Shown here piece by piece: positions 1 to 11,472 of a DNA stretch of 64,000 nt (position 1 is its first letter; each line of letters opens with the position of its first letter). This DNA is from Erythrophleum ivorense (lineage: Eukaryota > Streptophyta > Magnoliopsida > Fabales > Fabaceae). The stretch is from contig JAIUCV010000398.1 of the NCBI GenBank assembly GCA_026724425.1, forward strand, positions 1-64,000, read 5' to 3'. The notes beneath the pieces were generated by a model. The model was not told the DNA's origin, made no database searches, and saw nothing but the letters and a program-made list of their open reading frames with translations. The translations under genes were made by a program, and so were the position numbers.

Positions 1-908
1 AAGCTGTGGAATGCATAAAGGGAAATCTAGGGTTTGGATTGCACCTTGAGAAATATGAAGCTTTCTAATGATAATTTAACTTATGTAAGAGTGTAATTGA
101 GTCAAAAAGATATTAAGGAAGCTTCATAGATGTCAAATTCCCAAGATAATGGAACAAAACTCCAAGAAGGCCTATATGTGTGCATGTCTTGGCCAAAGGG
201 TAGATAAAACACCTAGGGAGAGTTTTCTTTGATAGGATAGAAATGATCTAGATATGAATTATAAATACAAAGGAACCATTGGTTTGAATTTATAAGTCTT
301 AATTAAAAAGTCGAAAGTTTAGGGTTTTATTATGCATAAAAAAGTAACTTGGTGCTAGGTTCCTTGAATTGAATTTGTGATGACTCTAATGAATTTAAAT
401 AAAGTCATATGAGTTAGATTGAGTGAGAAATTGGAGCTAAGACAATGAATTATATGAGTTGCTATATTATGCTACCAAATGGAGCCATATGAATGCCTAA
501 AGTTAAAATTGGCTTATGTAAAGCTTGTGTTAGGCTATAGATGGTTCCATTGATGAAATTGTATCTTGTTTGATGTGGCTAGGCCAAGTAAGTCAAGCTT
601 CTTCTAAGTGTGTGTGTGAGGCCAAGAAGATAGACTAAGGAACCAAGGAGGAAAATTGTGCTCCTTGAGAAAGGTAACTCTTCATCCATTCTTGTATGCT
701 TATCTTGGTTATTTGATTGTCATTAATTGCTTGTATATGTGTTTGGACTATAAATTATGTCTATTGCCACTGGTTTGATGATATCATATTATTATGTTTC
801 TTAGAATGTATTTGAAATATGGAATGGCTCTTAATGGGTGAGGTTGTGTCAAAAGTCCCTAAGTGTGGATGAGACAAGGCCAAATGTCTTAAGGACTAAG
901 TGAGACTA
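1..908 (+). repeat. E-family LTR fragment, cut by window edge
   Basis: Non-coding. It aligns by eye with the interior of element E (about 24230-24720) and with 11850-12250, sharing runs such as 'gatctagatatgaattat' (248-265). From about 830 it enters the start of the 'gtgagg...aaaagtc' minisatellite. It stops where a TGTAATACC-type terminus begins at 909. No TSD can be seen because the left end lies outside the window. It is the same sequence type as 2300-3340 but inverted relative to it. Confidence 0.6.
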
Positions 909-3344
909 TGTAATACCATGACTATATAGGACTCAATCCATAACATAACTAGCTTATGGCATTTTATTTGCATGAAAATCACACTTTTGGCAGCAGAAAT
1001 GACTAATGTTGAATATTTAAATAATTCATTCTTGACTTTAGGACCATATGAGCTTACCACATTCATTTTTCAGCTATAACACATTTATTTGATCAAAATT
1101 ATCATAATTGGAAGCTCAAAATTCTAGTCTAAGCCATTGAACACAAAATCACATTACACTTGGCATTTTCCCCATCTATTCCATATTCTGATATGAATTT
1201 TAGAAAATTATAATTAATTCTAGAAAGATTAAAATTATGCAAATTATACTAATCTAGAAAGCTATGGATGTCCTCTAACTATCATAAAAATTTTATATCA
1301 AAACAACTAGGTTTGTCCTATGAAAACTGATGGAACAGTAACATTGGTCACTAATGAGTCCTGCAGTTGAACTCAAAGTTCAAAATTTTATTTTTCCCTC
1401 TACAGAACTCTAAATGAGGTTCTCTAGATGACTATATTATGATGTCTAATTTATGCCTATAAATTTTCTTGAGCATTGAATTTCATTTAGCCCTCAGGTG
1501 ATATAGAAATGCAAACTGACCATATGAATAGTAATTGGGATAATTCTACATAATTTGGCAAATTTTGAAAATTTATAATAAATTTTTTAAAGCTCCAAAT
1601 TAGGTGCTCTTTGGCTTTATGAAAAGCTCTATATGAGACTTATAATCATGCTAAATTTCATGTCTAAAATAATTCATTTGGTCAGACTTGGTTTAGCTTA
1701 AAATTATATCCCTTTTGAAATTATAAAGGGGTCAAATATGCACCAAATAGTCTTCCAATCAATCCATAACCATTTGAGTACATTCAAAATTATAAACACA
1801 ACCTATGAGAGCATCCCAAATGGTCTAAATCATCATGCATCTCAAAATCAGCTTCCTACTTGAATCCATACACATGTGCATAAGGCTCCAAGATGTCAAA
1901 AATCTAAATAATCATTCATTTGACTTCAAAATTATACATACATCATAGTTACATGTATTTAAGCATGTTCAAAGGTTTACATTACATATACCTCATATAA
2001 TTACAAAATTTGATATCAAAATGTAAAATTTCCTAAACTATTGCTAAAGTTCTAGTGTTCAAGGTACTTGGCCTCTATTTCTTGCTCCACTAGGCTCACC
2101 TAGACATGGTTAGACATATATGGAGAAAAAGTGAGATTCTAAGAATCCCAATAGCTCTTTTATCCTTTCAAGCATACATACATGGCATGTTCTCAAGTCA
2201 AAGAATGCAAGTATGTCATAAAAGCTTCTAAGAACATATATAAGCATATTTCCATGTTACATAGGTTCATACAAACCAAACATTAGTTCTAAAGGATATT
2301 GGTCTAGCCTCACCTAATTTCCTTGGGACTTTTGGATTTGTTTTTCCCACTTTAAGAGAATTTTGATTTAGTCTCACCCTTTCTTGAGGCCTTTGGCTTT
2401 GTCTCATCCATTGTTAAGACTTTTGGCTCATCCTCACCCATTCTAAGGGACTTTTAGCACAACCATATTCATTCAAGCCACCTTGCATTCAAAACATGTT
2501 CAAGAAGTATAATGGTGCCATAGCATTTCATCAATAGCTATAAACATATCTCATGGTTCAAATATACATACAAGCACCTAATGAAAATCAAACATCCAAG
2601 ATATATATGTGAGAAAGGTTAAAGAGCTACCTTGAATCAAAAATCACAACTTACTTCCTTGGTCTTTCCTTTCCCTTTCTTGGCCACACATACACAACTA
2701 GTTGGAACTTGATTCTTTTGGCCTAGAAACATCAAATGAGACACAATTACATAATTAGAACAAGCTCTAATCTTATACAAACTCTATGCAAGTTTACTTT
2801 GTTATAGTTTCATATAAGTGTGTAATGAAGCAACCCCTAGAATTCATGATCTTGGCTTCAATTTCTCATTCAATCTAAGTCTCTTAACTCCATTTAGACT
2901 CCTTGGAGTTATCACAATTTCAATTCAACGAGCCTAAATTTAAGTTGCTTCTTTATGTCTTAAAAAAGAGCCTAAACCTCCATATCACAAACCATGATTT
3001 CTAAATTCAAACCAATGTTTTCTTTAATATTTATTAATCATATCTAGGCTATTCCCATCCTTATAATTAATTAAAACTCTCCATAGGTGCTTGAAGCTTG
3101 CTTGGCCAAGACATGAGCTAGATAATGAACCCATGGAGTTTGCTTGATTTTTCCTAAGGAATTAGCACTTGTGAAACTTCCTAGATGTTTTAAGATATCA
3201 TACACACTCTTACATAGGCTAGACTACTCTTAGAAAGCTTAAAAAATGGATAGGTGTTACAAAAACCCTAAGTTATACAACTTGAATTCTAAAGCTTTTT
3301 TTTTTAAATCTAATTGTAGATTCTTATTTTTCATACTTTAAAAC
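909..3344 (-). repeat. Inverted E-like LTR remnant
   Basis: It begins TGTAATACCATG, resembling the TGTAACACCAT terminus of the elements at 8816, 13912 and 48032. Read on the minus strand, 2640-3340 matches the order of 1-660. It carries the LTR minisatellite at about 2310-2465 (units of the type 'gggacttttggatttg') and the hairpin 'gagattctaagaatccc' at about 2131. The right end is approximate because a different LTR terminus begins at 3345. No convincing TSD was found. Confidence 0.5.
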
Positions 3345-4010
3345 TGTAACACCCCAAAAATTAATTAAGGTGTTAATCATGGATAATCATGGATTAGGGT
3401 AATTAGGGATAATTAATATGAGATAATTGGGCAAGTTAGGTGAAAGGAGATTTTAGAAAGATAAAATTGATTAATATGGGTTTGAGACTTAATTGGGATA
3501 GAAATTTTATCTAGGCCTAAATTAATATAGGAGATCATGATAAGAGGCTAATGGAGGCCCAATAGGTAGGTGCAGGCCCAATTTGATTTAATGGGTTAGA
3601 GACCTAAGGCCCAACTTCCACAAGCTCTTAAGAATGGCCCAATGAACCTTGTGCAGACCCAAACAATGGAGTTCTTAATACTAAGTCTGGCCCAATGGAA
3701 TTTCAGCAGCCCAATGCATAAGAGTTGGCCCAACAAAGCTAAAATCTAAAGCCCAAATGGAGTTGGATCTTGGAGCAACCCATGACCCATATTTGACACA
3801 ACTAAAACCCTAATGCTTCAGCCTCTTCCCCATTTGTTGAAACAAAAACACCCATCTCAAAAATAGGGAGGTCTAGAGGAGGCTCTAGGGTTCTTAGCAT
3901 ATTTCCACATTTTCCCACTTCTAGAGCAAGATTTAGCTAAAGTAATAGTTATATAACTTAATCCTCTCATCTTTCTCTTCATTTTGGTCTAATTAGCTTT
4001 TCTTTTTAGA
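3345..4010 (+). repeat. F-type LTR 5' fragment
   Basis: It begins TGTAACACCCC and then reads 'aaaattaattaaggtgttaatcatgg' split by small changes, parallel to the start of solo LTR F (46734). Repeated 'gcccaa' words and 'agttatataactt' near the end are shared with F at about 47390. The F similarity stops around 3995-4025, where sequence of the palindrome family P takes over without an LTR terminus. This is a truncated LTR joined to another repeat; the joint position is approximate. Confidence 0.55.
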
Positions 4011-5466
4011 GTTTTATTCTTCTCTCTTTGCCCTCTCTTGCTATGGTTCTGGGATGTTCAAGTAGCTATGTTTTAGGCTTGGTTCAGAAGAGGAAAGTGG
4101 AAAACCACTCTTGAAGAAGGTTAGAACTCATATAGCTTTACTTCTTTATTTCCCTAGGTATATTGGTTCTACCAATTTGAGAGCATGAGAGAGAGGAAGG
4201 GTTGGTGAAATTCTAGAGAGAGAAAGAACCTCTAGTTTCTTATATGTTTTGTAGGGAAGAAACCCTTAGCTTTGTGAATAAGTGTTGAGGTATGAGAGAG
4301 TAATTCCATACTCTTTGTGTGTCTATGCTTAAGAGAAGCACTTCCATCTAGTTATGATTGTGAAATCAAGAAGGGAGAAGACAAATAGAAAGGGAAGGCT
4401 TGTGTTAGCCTATAAGGTAGCTCTCTCCCCCTTCTCTTGTGCATGGATGTGTGTTTAGCTTGTTTTAGAATGTGTGTATGTGTATTTTCAAGCTATGAAA
4501 AGTATGCTAGCATGCCTTTATATGTCATGATCCTTGATGCTATGTTATGTGTTAAATGAATCCATGATATTTGTATGAGTTTGCTTGAGTATGGAAAGGT
4601 CAAGAACTCTTCCCTTGGGTGAGGAAGAGCCAAGAACCCTCAAGCTTGGTTGAGACAAAGCAAAGGGTCTCCCAAAAGCAATGTGGGCTCCCAAGAGTAT
4701 GGTTGAGTCCAAAGTGCTCAAGAATGGGTGAGGCAAGTCCAAAATCCATGAGGAGAAGTATGAGGCCAATCCAAACACTTGGTTAACCATTGAATGTCTT
4801 GTATGATTGATTCACATGCCAAGGTTGCTTTTAAAATGTCCATGACTTCTACTTTTCCATACATGCATTTGAAAAGCTTGCTTTGCACATATTATGTATG
4901 ATTGAATGGGAGATGAGCTATTGGGATTCTTTGAATCTCACTCCCTTCTCTCCACTATCCTAATATGCTAGGTGGACCAAGTGAACAAAGACATGGGAGC
5001 CACCAAGCTTAAAGCTAGGGAAATTGGCAAAGGATTTGTAAAATAGTCATTTTGTCACCACTTTGTTGTTAAGAGATGTAATACATGGGGTATGCACTTA
5101 TGAATACTTGTAAATGGATGTACTTATTATATATGTATGAGAATTAGAACTATAGTGCATGATGTAGCAAGTTTTTAGTATGAATAGCAAGATCTTGGCA
5201 TTATGTACATGGTATATGTTTAGGTGTGGGAGAGTGAGCTTTACAAATCTGGGTTGTTAGATATTTGAGTCATGTTTGATAGCTTATGTTGATGCTTTCC
5301 CACGTGCTCATAGAGCCTTAGGAATAGGAGAAGCAAATTTGAACCCTTGGAGTCCTCTTTAAAAAAAATATTATCACTTTGCCCCATTATGTCAAAGTCT
5401 GACCAAATGACCTCTTCTTGACTTGAAATTTGGCATGTGATTAGATCTTGCCTAGAGCTTTCTAGA
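4011..5466 (+). repeat. Family P LTR fragment, truncated both ends
   Basis: It follows the middle of element D (about 36640-38070): 'ggttcagaagaggaaagtgg' at 4081, the AAG/GTAGCTCTC site at about 4416, the minisatellite at about 4600-4775, and the hairpin 'gggattctttgaatctcac' at about 4923. Both family P ends, including the palindrome cluster, are missing. It breaks at about 5466, at the start of the tandem repeat array. Confidence 0.6.
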
Positions 5467-6535
5467 AATAAAGCATTTAATATATTAACCAGCAATTCTT
5501 TTATGGTATTATGATTATTATATATTTCTTTGTTTTTTTAATTATAGTTAATTAGTATATATCTCTTTTTCTTTTTTTGAAATAGCTTAGAATTTTTTAT
5601 TTTGAGGTTTGTAAATGATTTGATTGAAATAGGAATTGAAGAACTAGCATACTACCTTATTGAAATAAGAATTTAGTAGCAATCAGTTCAATAATGGAGA
5701 TGGTGACATTAGGAGTAATTATTTATAAATTCTCTTAAATAAAGTATTAAATCGATTAACTAACAATTCTTTTATGACATTTTGATTAGTAAATTTGGTA
5801 TTTGTTAATTATAGTTAATTAGTATATATCTCTTTGTATTTTTTCTAAAATAGTTTGGAATTTTTAATTGAAGGTTTGTGAATAATTTGATTGAATTAGG
5901 AATTGCAAAACTAGCATGCTACCTTATTGAAACAAGAATTTATTAGTAGTAAATTCAATATTAGACATGGTTAGAAGCGATGAGTTGGTAATAAGGAGAC
6001 GGTGACAGTAGAGTTATGAAATTCTAAGTTCTCTCAAATAAAGTATTGAATAGATCAACATATAATTTTTTATGGTATTTTGATTACTTTATATCTCCTT
6101 GTTTTTTAATTATAGTTAACTAGTATATATCTCTTTATTTGTTAGTTATAGTTAATTAGTATATATCTTTGTATTTTTTCTGCAACAATTTACAATTTTT
6201 ATTTGTAGGTTTGTGAATAATTTGATTAAATTAGGAATTGAAGAACTAGCACATTATTTTATTGAAATAGAAATTTATTAGCATCAAATTCAACAATAAA
6301 CATGGTTAGAAGGGATAAATTAATAGGAATGAGATTGTAACAATGGAGGTATGGAATTCTAACTTCTCTTTAAACAAAACATTGAATAGATTAATGAACA
6401 ATTCTTTTTATGGTGTTTTGATTACTATATATCTCTTCGTTTTATTTTTAAATTATAGTTAATTAGTATATATCTCTTCATTTTTTTTGAAATATTTTAG
6501 AATTTTTTTTTTATTTCTAAGTTTGTATATATCTC
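5467..6535. repeat. Diverged tandem repeat, about 300-bp unit
   Basis: The same order of words recurs: 'ataaag.att.aat' then 'aacaattctttt', 'ttatagttaattagtatata', 'tttgattgaattaggaattg', 'gctaccttattgaaa', 'aattcaata'. The 'ttatagttaa.tagtatata' word starts near 5542, 5808, 6109, 6145 and 6452, giving spacings of about 266, 301, 36 and 307 bp. The 36-bp step is a small extra duplication inside the third unit. Units are clearly diverged. No protein domain is visible. Confidence 0.65.
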
Positions 6536-6924
6536 TATATTTTTGTAGTGAGACTATGGCCATTATATTTTACTGCGCTATTGCATAAGGATCTTACTTT
6601 CATTTAAAGAGGCATCAAGATGAAACCATTTGAGGATAATATGTTATAGGTAGAACTTAAGTGTTATAGTGTTTAAAATTTTAATTAATTACTTTTACAA
6701 AGGAGCAACTTTAAGCAATAGTTATAGATCGAAATTGTCTTTGATATTTAAGATTGCTTGATATCACTTCTTTTGCCTAGAAAGACAGGTTATACTAAAG
6801 GAGTTAGCTTTTTAATATAAGGATGGCTTATTTCATGAATAAAGAAATGAACATATTTGAGAAATAACTACTTTGTTAAATAGCCTAGATTCTAGAAATT
6901 TTAATTAGTTTGAATCAAGAGAAA
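6536..6924. other. Unassigned AT-rich spacer
   Basis: Left flank of the large gypsy element. No repeat family, gene or RNA recognised. It ends '...caagagaaa' immediately before the LTR terminus. Confidence 0.5.
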
Positions 6925-9900
6925 TGTATAACATCCTAAAATTAATTGAGTGGAATTATGGAGAATTGAGGATTTAATTTGGAAAATAAGGAATCATTAT
7001 GAGAAATTAAAAAAAATTATGGAAAGTAGAAATTTTCAAGGAAAATAATTATTTTAGTCCTTATGAGGCAAATGATCATTGTTAGGCAATTTTTGGTTAA
7101 AATAAAATATTATTATAGATTTGTATTAATTGGGTTAAAATTTAATTAGAGCTCCATTATTAATTTAGTAATGGTAAGAATAATTTTTAGAAGCCCAATT
7201 TAATTTTAACTAGACCTAACTCAATTGAACTGAAGGCCTTTGGGTCAGCCCGTATTCCTTCAAAACCTTAAGAGTGGGTTGCCACTTATCATTTGTGTTG
7301 GAGAAGTGCAGATAGAAGAGGCAAGGAAAGGAAAAACACACATGGAGAACTTAGAGGGAGATTTAGTGAAAGAAGTTATACAGAAGTTGATCCTTTCATC
7401 TTTCTTTTCATTTTGGTCCAATTAGTTTTCCATTTGGTGGAGATTCACCCAAACCCTAGACTTGAAATATGTGCTTTGCGTGTTTCTTACGTGATTTTAA
7501 AAGTTTAAGGCTAGAGAAACTATTGGAAAAGTATTTTCCCTCATTTTGATGTGTTATTATGCTAGAAATTGGCCCCAATGATTGATATTCATGTTGGATT
7601 CTGTCATTGTATGAAAATGCAATGAAATTGGTGTGACTCATTATGGTTTCCAGGTTAGAAGGCTTAAATCCATGCATTGAGCTCATTGGAGATTTGGGTA
7701 AGTGTTCTTTCAGTAGTTCTTAATGATTCAAATTAATGGTGTTTGATTCTTGTAGTGAATTATGACTAAGAACTAAATTTTGATTGATTTAGGATTCTTA
7801 GAGTGTTTAGCATTGGTTAAGGGCTCTTAAGGAATTTGGCTATTGATGAGGTAGCCAGGGACTTTAATTCCATATTTATATTTATATTAATCTCATATTT
7901 GCTAAAATGATATGCTTTCCATATTAAATGATTGGTTTGGCTACTTGTTGTTATTGGATCGTGTGCTATGATCATACTTCCACCCGTGCATTGTGCTATG
8001 ATCATGCATTGAATCATGATCATACTAATTGGAAATGCATCAAGCCATGAGCATGCTCAATAAGGAGTTTGTGCTATGATCGGGTCCTTTTCCCTTTATT
8101 TTTGGCTATTAACATGTTGTATGTAATTGTTAGTATTGGATAGTGGTCACTGTATTCAAACTTATTCATTTGTTGATTTATTGATACACACATTTATGTT
8201 GATTATATGGTGCATATTAATGGAATTGCTCTTAGTTACTAGGATTCACATCTAACCTCTATTCATGGACTAACAATTTCAATGAAGGTTCTTTGACTAA
8301 AGAAAAGAGGAAATAAGTGGATGACCATTAATAGTCTAAGGCTTTGTGTGAGATTTTTGCAGTTGGACATTCTAATTAGTGTAAATGCTAATTTTAAAAC
8401 TTATTTTGTATAGCATCATGATGCATTTATATTGCCAAGTGTAAGTATTTTGATATTTTGTAACTCGGGTTTAAACCTCAATACAGGCTAAACTTACTTT
8501 AATTTTATAATGAATATGTGTAATTGCGTTTTCTAGAGTAAATATGAATTGGTATGAAATATAGAAAATTTTCTTATTAATTAGAGGTTATGATTATGAC
8601 ATTAATGGCATTCCTTGCTTTGGTTCTATTATATGGTTTCTGTTGTTATATGCCTTATGTGGGATTTGGGGTGTGCCATAGCCATAAATCTACATCTTAG
8701 GTTCCTTTAGAGTTTTAAGGGTAGGAACATGTTTAATTGGTCTATTAAAACTCGCTCAAAGTGATCTGAAGTCAATAGGTAGATAAATGCACAATTTAGG
8801 TTGTCACTTGAGGCTTGTAACACCATATTAACCTCACTCTAGTTCGTCTCTCTCTAGGCTTGATTCCATATGATTTCCCAGAAAAATGACCGAAACTATG
8901 GTATTTTACTACTTTAAGTCGGGGTTTAACCGGTCACATTTTGCCTCGTGGGTCCCGTGAGCCCATTATTCACATTCTCTACTCAAACACCATTTATACA
9001 ACTTGTACATAGTCTCAAACAACTCACAAACTACGGATATGAAGCCAAAAACCAAGAAATTGCATTTTCTCAAATGAGCCCATAAGTCAGATTTCTGGCT
9101 CCAAATTTGGAAAATCATAACTAATTCTAGAAAAATGGAAATCAAGCAAATCATAGCTCTCTAAAAGCTTGAGATGTTAAATTCACACTAAAAATAACTC
9201 CCAACTACAATCTCAACGTTTAGACCATCTTTGACATCGAAAGAGACACAGAGGTCCGGCTGTCCCTGATACTGGTGCAGTTTACTGTCATGAATTTTGA
9301 AAATTCGTAATTAATTCCACAAAAATCCAATCTAGGCAAACTATACCAATTTAGAAAGCTACAGATGTTAAATAGAGGAGAAAAATCAGTCCAGATCAGT
9401 TCAGGAGTTCTAAGACCTCGAAAACTGATGGAACAGTAACAAAGGTCAGAAACTTCCTTGATGCTGATATAGAACTTCAGCAAGTCGTTTCTCTCTCTAC
9501 AGACATCCAATTAAGGTTCTTCTAGTTGGTACAGGTCACTGTAGATATCTATATTATGATCATAAAATCTCATGACAATTGGACACCATTTGGTCTATGA
9601 ATGACATGGTTCCATTTTCGGACTTAATGCACAGTACCATGACCAAACCATTGAAATTTTCCAACTTCAACAATTCGGCAAATATTCTCTAGACCTCCAA
9701 ATATTACCCACTTTAGCTTTTCAAGAATCTCTCAATAGACTCTAGAGGCATGCCAAATTTCATACCAAGAAGAGCTCATCCGGTCATACTTTGACGGAGC
9801 TCACCCAATTGGTAGTTTTGGCACCTCATGTGGTTCAAAATGGGTCTAAATGACCTCCCACATGCTCTAACATCTTGTGGGCAAGTTTAAAAGTACAAAC

Positions 9901-10244
9901 ATAGCATATATGAAATGTCTAAGTAATTCAAATCATCATACATTCCAAATTCACTATGCTATGGAAGAAAATACATCATTTCATATAAGCCACAAAAGGG
10001 TCAATTTCTACATTCTCATTGCTTTGGCTCTTTAAATAATCCATACATCATCTATACATATATTTACATGTGCTCACATATTTACAACTCAAAAATAAGA
10101 GGTGCATATTCATTTTGGCACCTTTTACAATAAAATGACCAAAAGAAACTATACATTTCTTAACTATGCTCTACTAGGCTCCATGAGGTATGCTTGACTC
10201 TCCTTGAACACCACCTGGATAGTAAGATGGGAGGGGAAGGGGGT

Positions 10245-10262
10245 GAGATTCGGGAGAATCTC
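10245..10262. promoter_or_regulatory. Conserved LTR hairpin
   Basis: gagattc-ggga-gaatctc is a perfect 7-bp stem with a 4-nt loop. The same hairpin with a variable loop occurs at the equivalent place in almost every P, Q and E LTR in the window (for example 15346-15362, 28563-28579, 37487-37503). Function unknown; an RNA structure in the LTR transcript is one possibility. Confidence 0.5.
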
Positions 10263-10377
10263 AATAGCTCATACTCATTCAAGATGCAATCAAGGCATAT
10301 AACTGGTCAAGTATGCATACAAGTCACAATAACACAACATATGTGTTTCATGCCATGAATATCATGTCAATGCCAAG

Positions 10378-10512
10378 AATAGGCTCTAGGGACTTTCGGT
10401 CTAGCCTCACCCGAGCTTTAGGACTTTTGGATCGGCCTCACCCTTGGTTTAGGGACTTTTGGCTCCTCCTCACCCGTCTCAAGGGACTTTCGGCACCACC
10501 TCACCCGAGCAA
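10378..10512. repeat. LTR minisatellite, 30-40 bp units
   Basis: Four units of the form 'gggacttttgg...cctcaccc' follow each other. Equivalent arrays occur at about 2310-2465, 4600-4775, 15488-15615, 28240-28435, 31795-31985, 33995-34150, 37165-37345, 39565-39755, 41680-41870, 49660-49850, 56085-56255 and 60240-60425, always just before or after the GAGATTC hairpin depending on orientation. Confidence 0.7.
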
Positions 10513-11240
10513 TTTCCACAATCACATCATAAGCATATTGGTACCGATGCATCAAGGCAAAATCAATGGCATATCTCATCATACAAGCACATACACAACA
10601 TATAATGACTATTACACAACCAAGAATGCAACAAGAAAAGAGTAGAGAGCTACCTTATTGGATAATACAAGTCTTCCCTTTCAATTCCTTTTCTCCCTTC
10701 TTGATTTCACACTCACAACTAGGTGAAGTTTCTTCCTTTGAGCCTAGGCATAACAAAGAGCACCAAATCATTCTCTCATAACTCAATTAAGTACTCATAA
10801 AGCTAAAGGGGCACTTCATGAAGGTAAACCCTTACTACCCATGTAAGAAGCTAAGGATTCTCTCTAGAACTCTACTCACTCTCCTTCCTCTCTCAAGCTC
10901 TCAAAGAAGAAAGCAAGGAAGAAGAAATGAAGATATATGAGTTCTACCCTTCTTCTAGAGTAGTTTTCCCACTTCCCTCTTCTGAACCAAACCCAAATTA
11001 ACTTCTAAAACCATAGAAAGAGAGGGCACAAGGAGGAGAACAACATGCTAAGGAGAAAAGCTAGGGAAATCTAGAGATTACTCACCTCTTTGCTTGATCT
11101 CCTTGCTTCTCTAGGTCTCTCTCTCTCTCCACAGCTCTTTTCTCTCTCCTTGGTCGAAGCTTAGGTCAGTTCTAAGAGAAAGGAAGAGTTTAGACTCTTT
11201 AAAAAGTCAAAATCTCTCTTTTTACGCTTTTCCGGACTCA

Positions 11241-11472
11241 CCCTCGCTATAGCGAGCCATAACCCTCGCTACGGCGAGCTCATGTAAGTCCCAGACCTTT
11301 GCCTTCGCTATAGCTCTCGCTACGGCGAGCTACTCCCTGGATTTTGTATGGAATGCCCGCACTCGCTATAGCTAGAAGTATTTTCGCTATAGCGAGAAGG
11401 CTCTCTCGCTATAACTAGCCCATTTCTCGCTATAGCGAACAGGTACATTCGCTATAGTTAGGCTGTAGCTAG
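11241..11472. repeat. Cluster of CTCGCTATAGCGAG palindromes
   Basis: The first copy, at 11243-11256, is a perfect 14-bp palindrome. About eight further full or half copies follow, with variants CTCGCTACGGCGAG, TCGCTATAGCTAG and TCGCTATAGCGAA, spaced roughly 15-45 bp. The cluster is rich in CpG in an otherwise AT-rich LTR. It lies about 100-330 bp from the GGTTGTTACA terminus. Confidence 0.8.

Noticed and set aside
3253..3261. GGTGTTACA as the right end of the inverted LTR at 909
   Set aside because: Similarity to the copy at 1-60 continues past it ('ctagggttt' region), and the next five bases (aaaac) do not match the left flank, so it is not an end.
10313..10645. A 110-codon plus-strand frame with repeated R-D-F / L-T-R-A-L-G-L words
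   Set aside because: It is a translation of the LTR minisatellite; no sign of coding constraint in the other copies.
11241..11472. CRISPR-like array
   Set aside because: The palindromes vary in sequence and the intervals are irregular (15-45 bp) with repeated spacers. It is inside a plant LTR, and no cas genes exist nearby.
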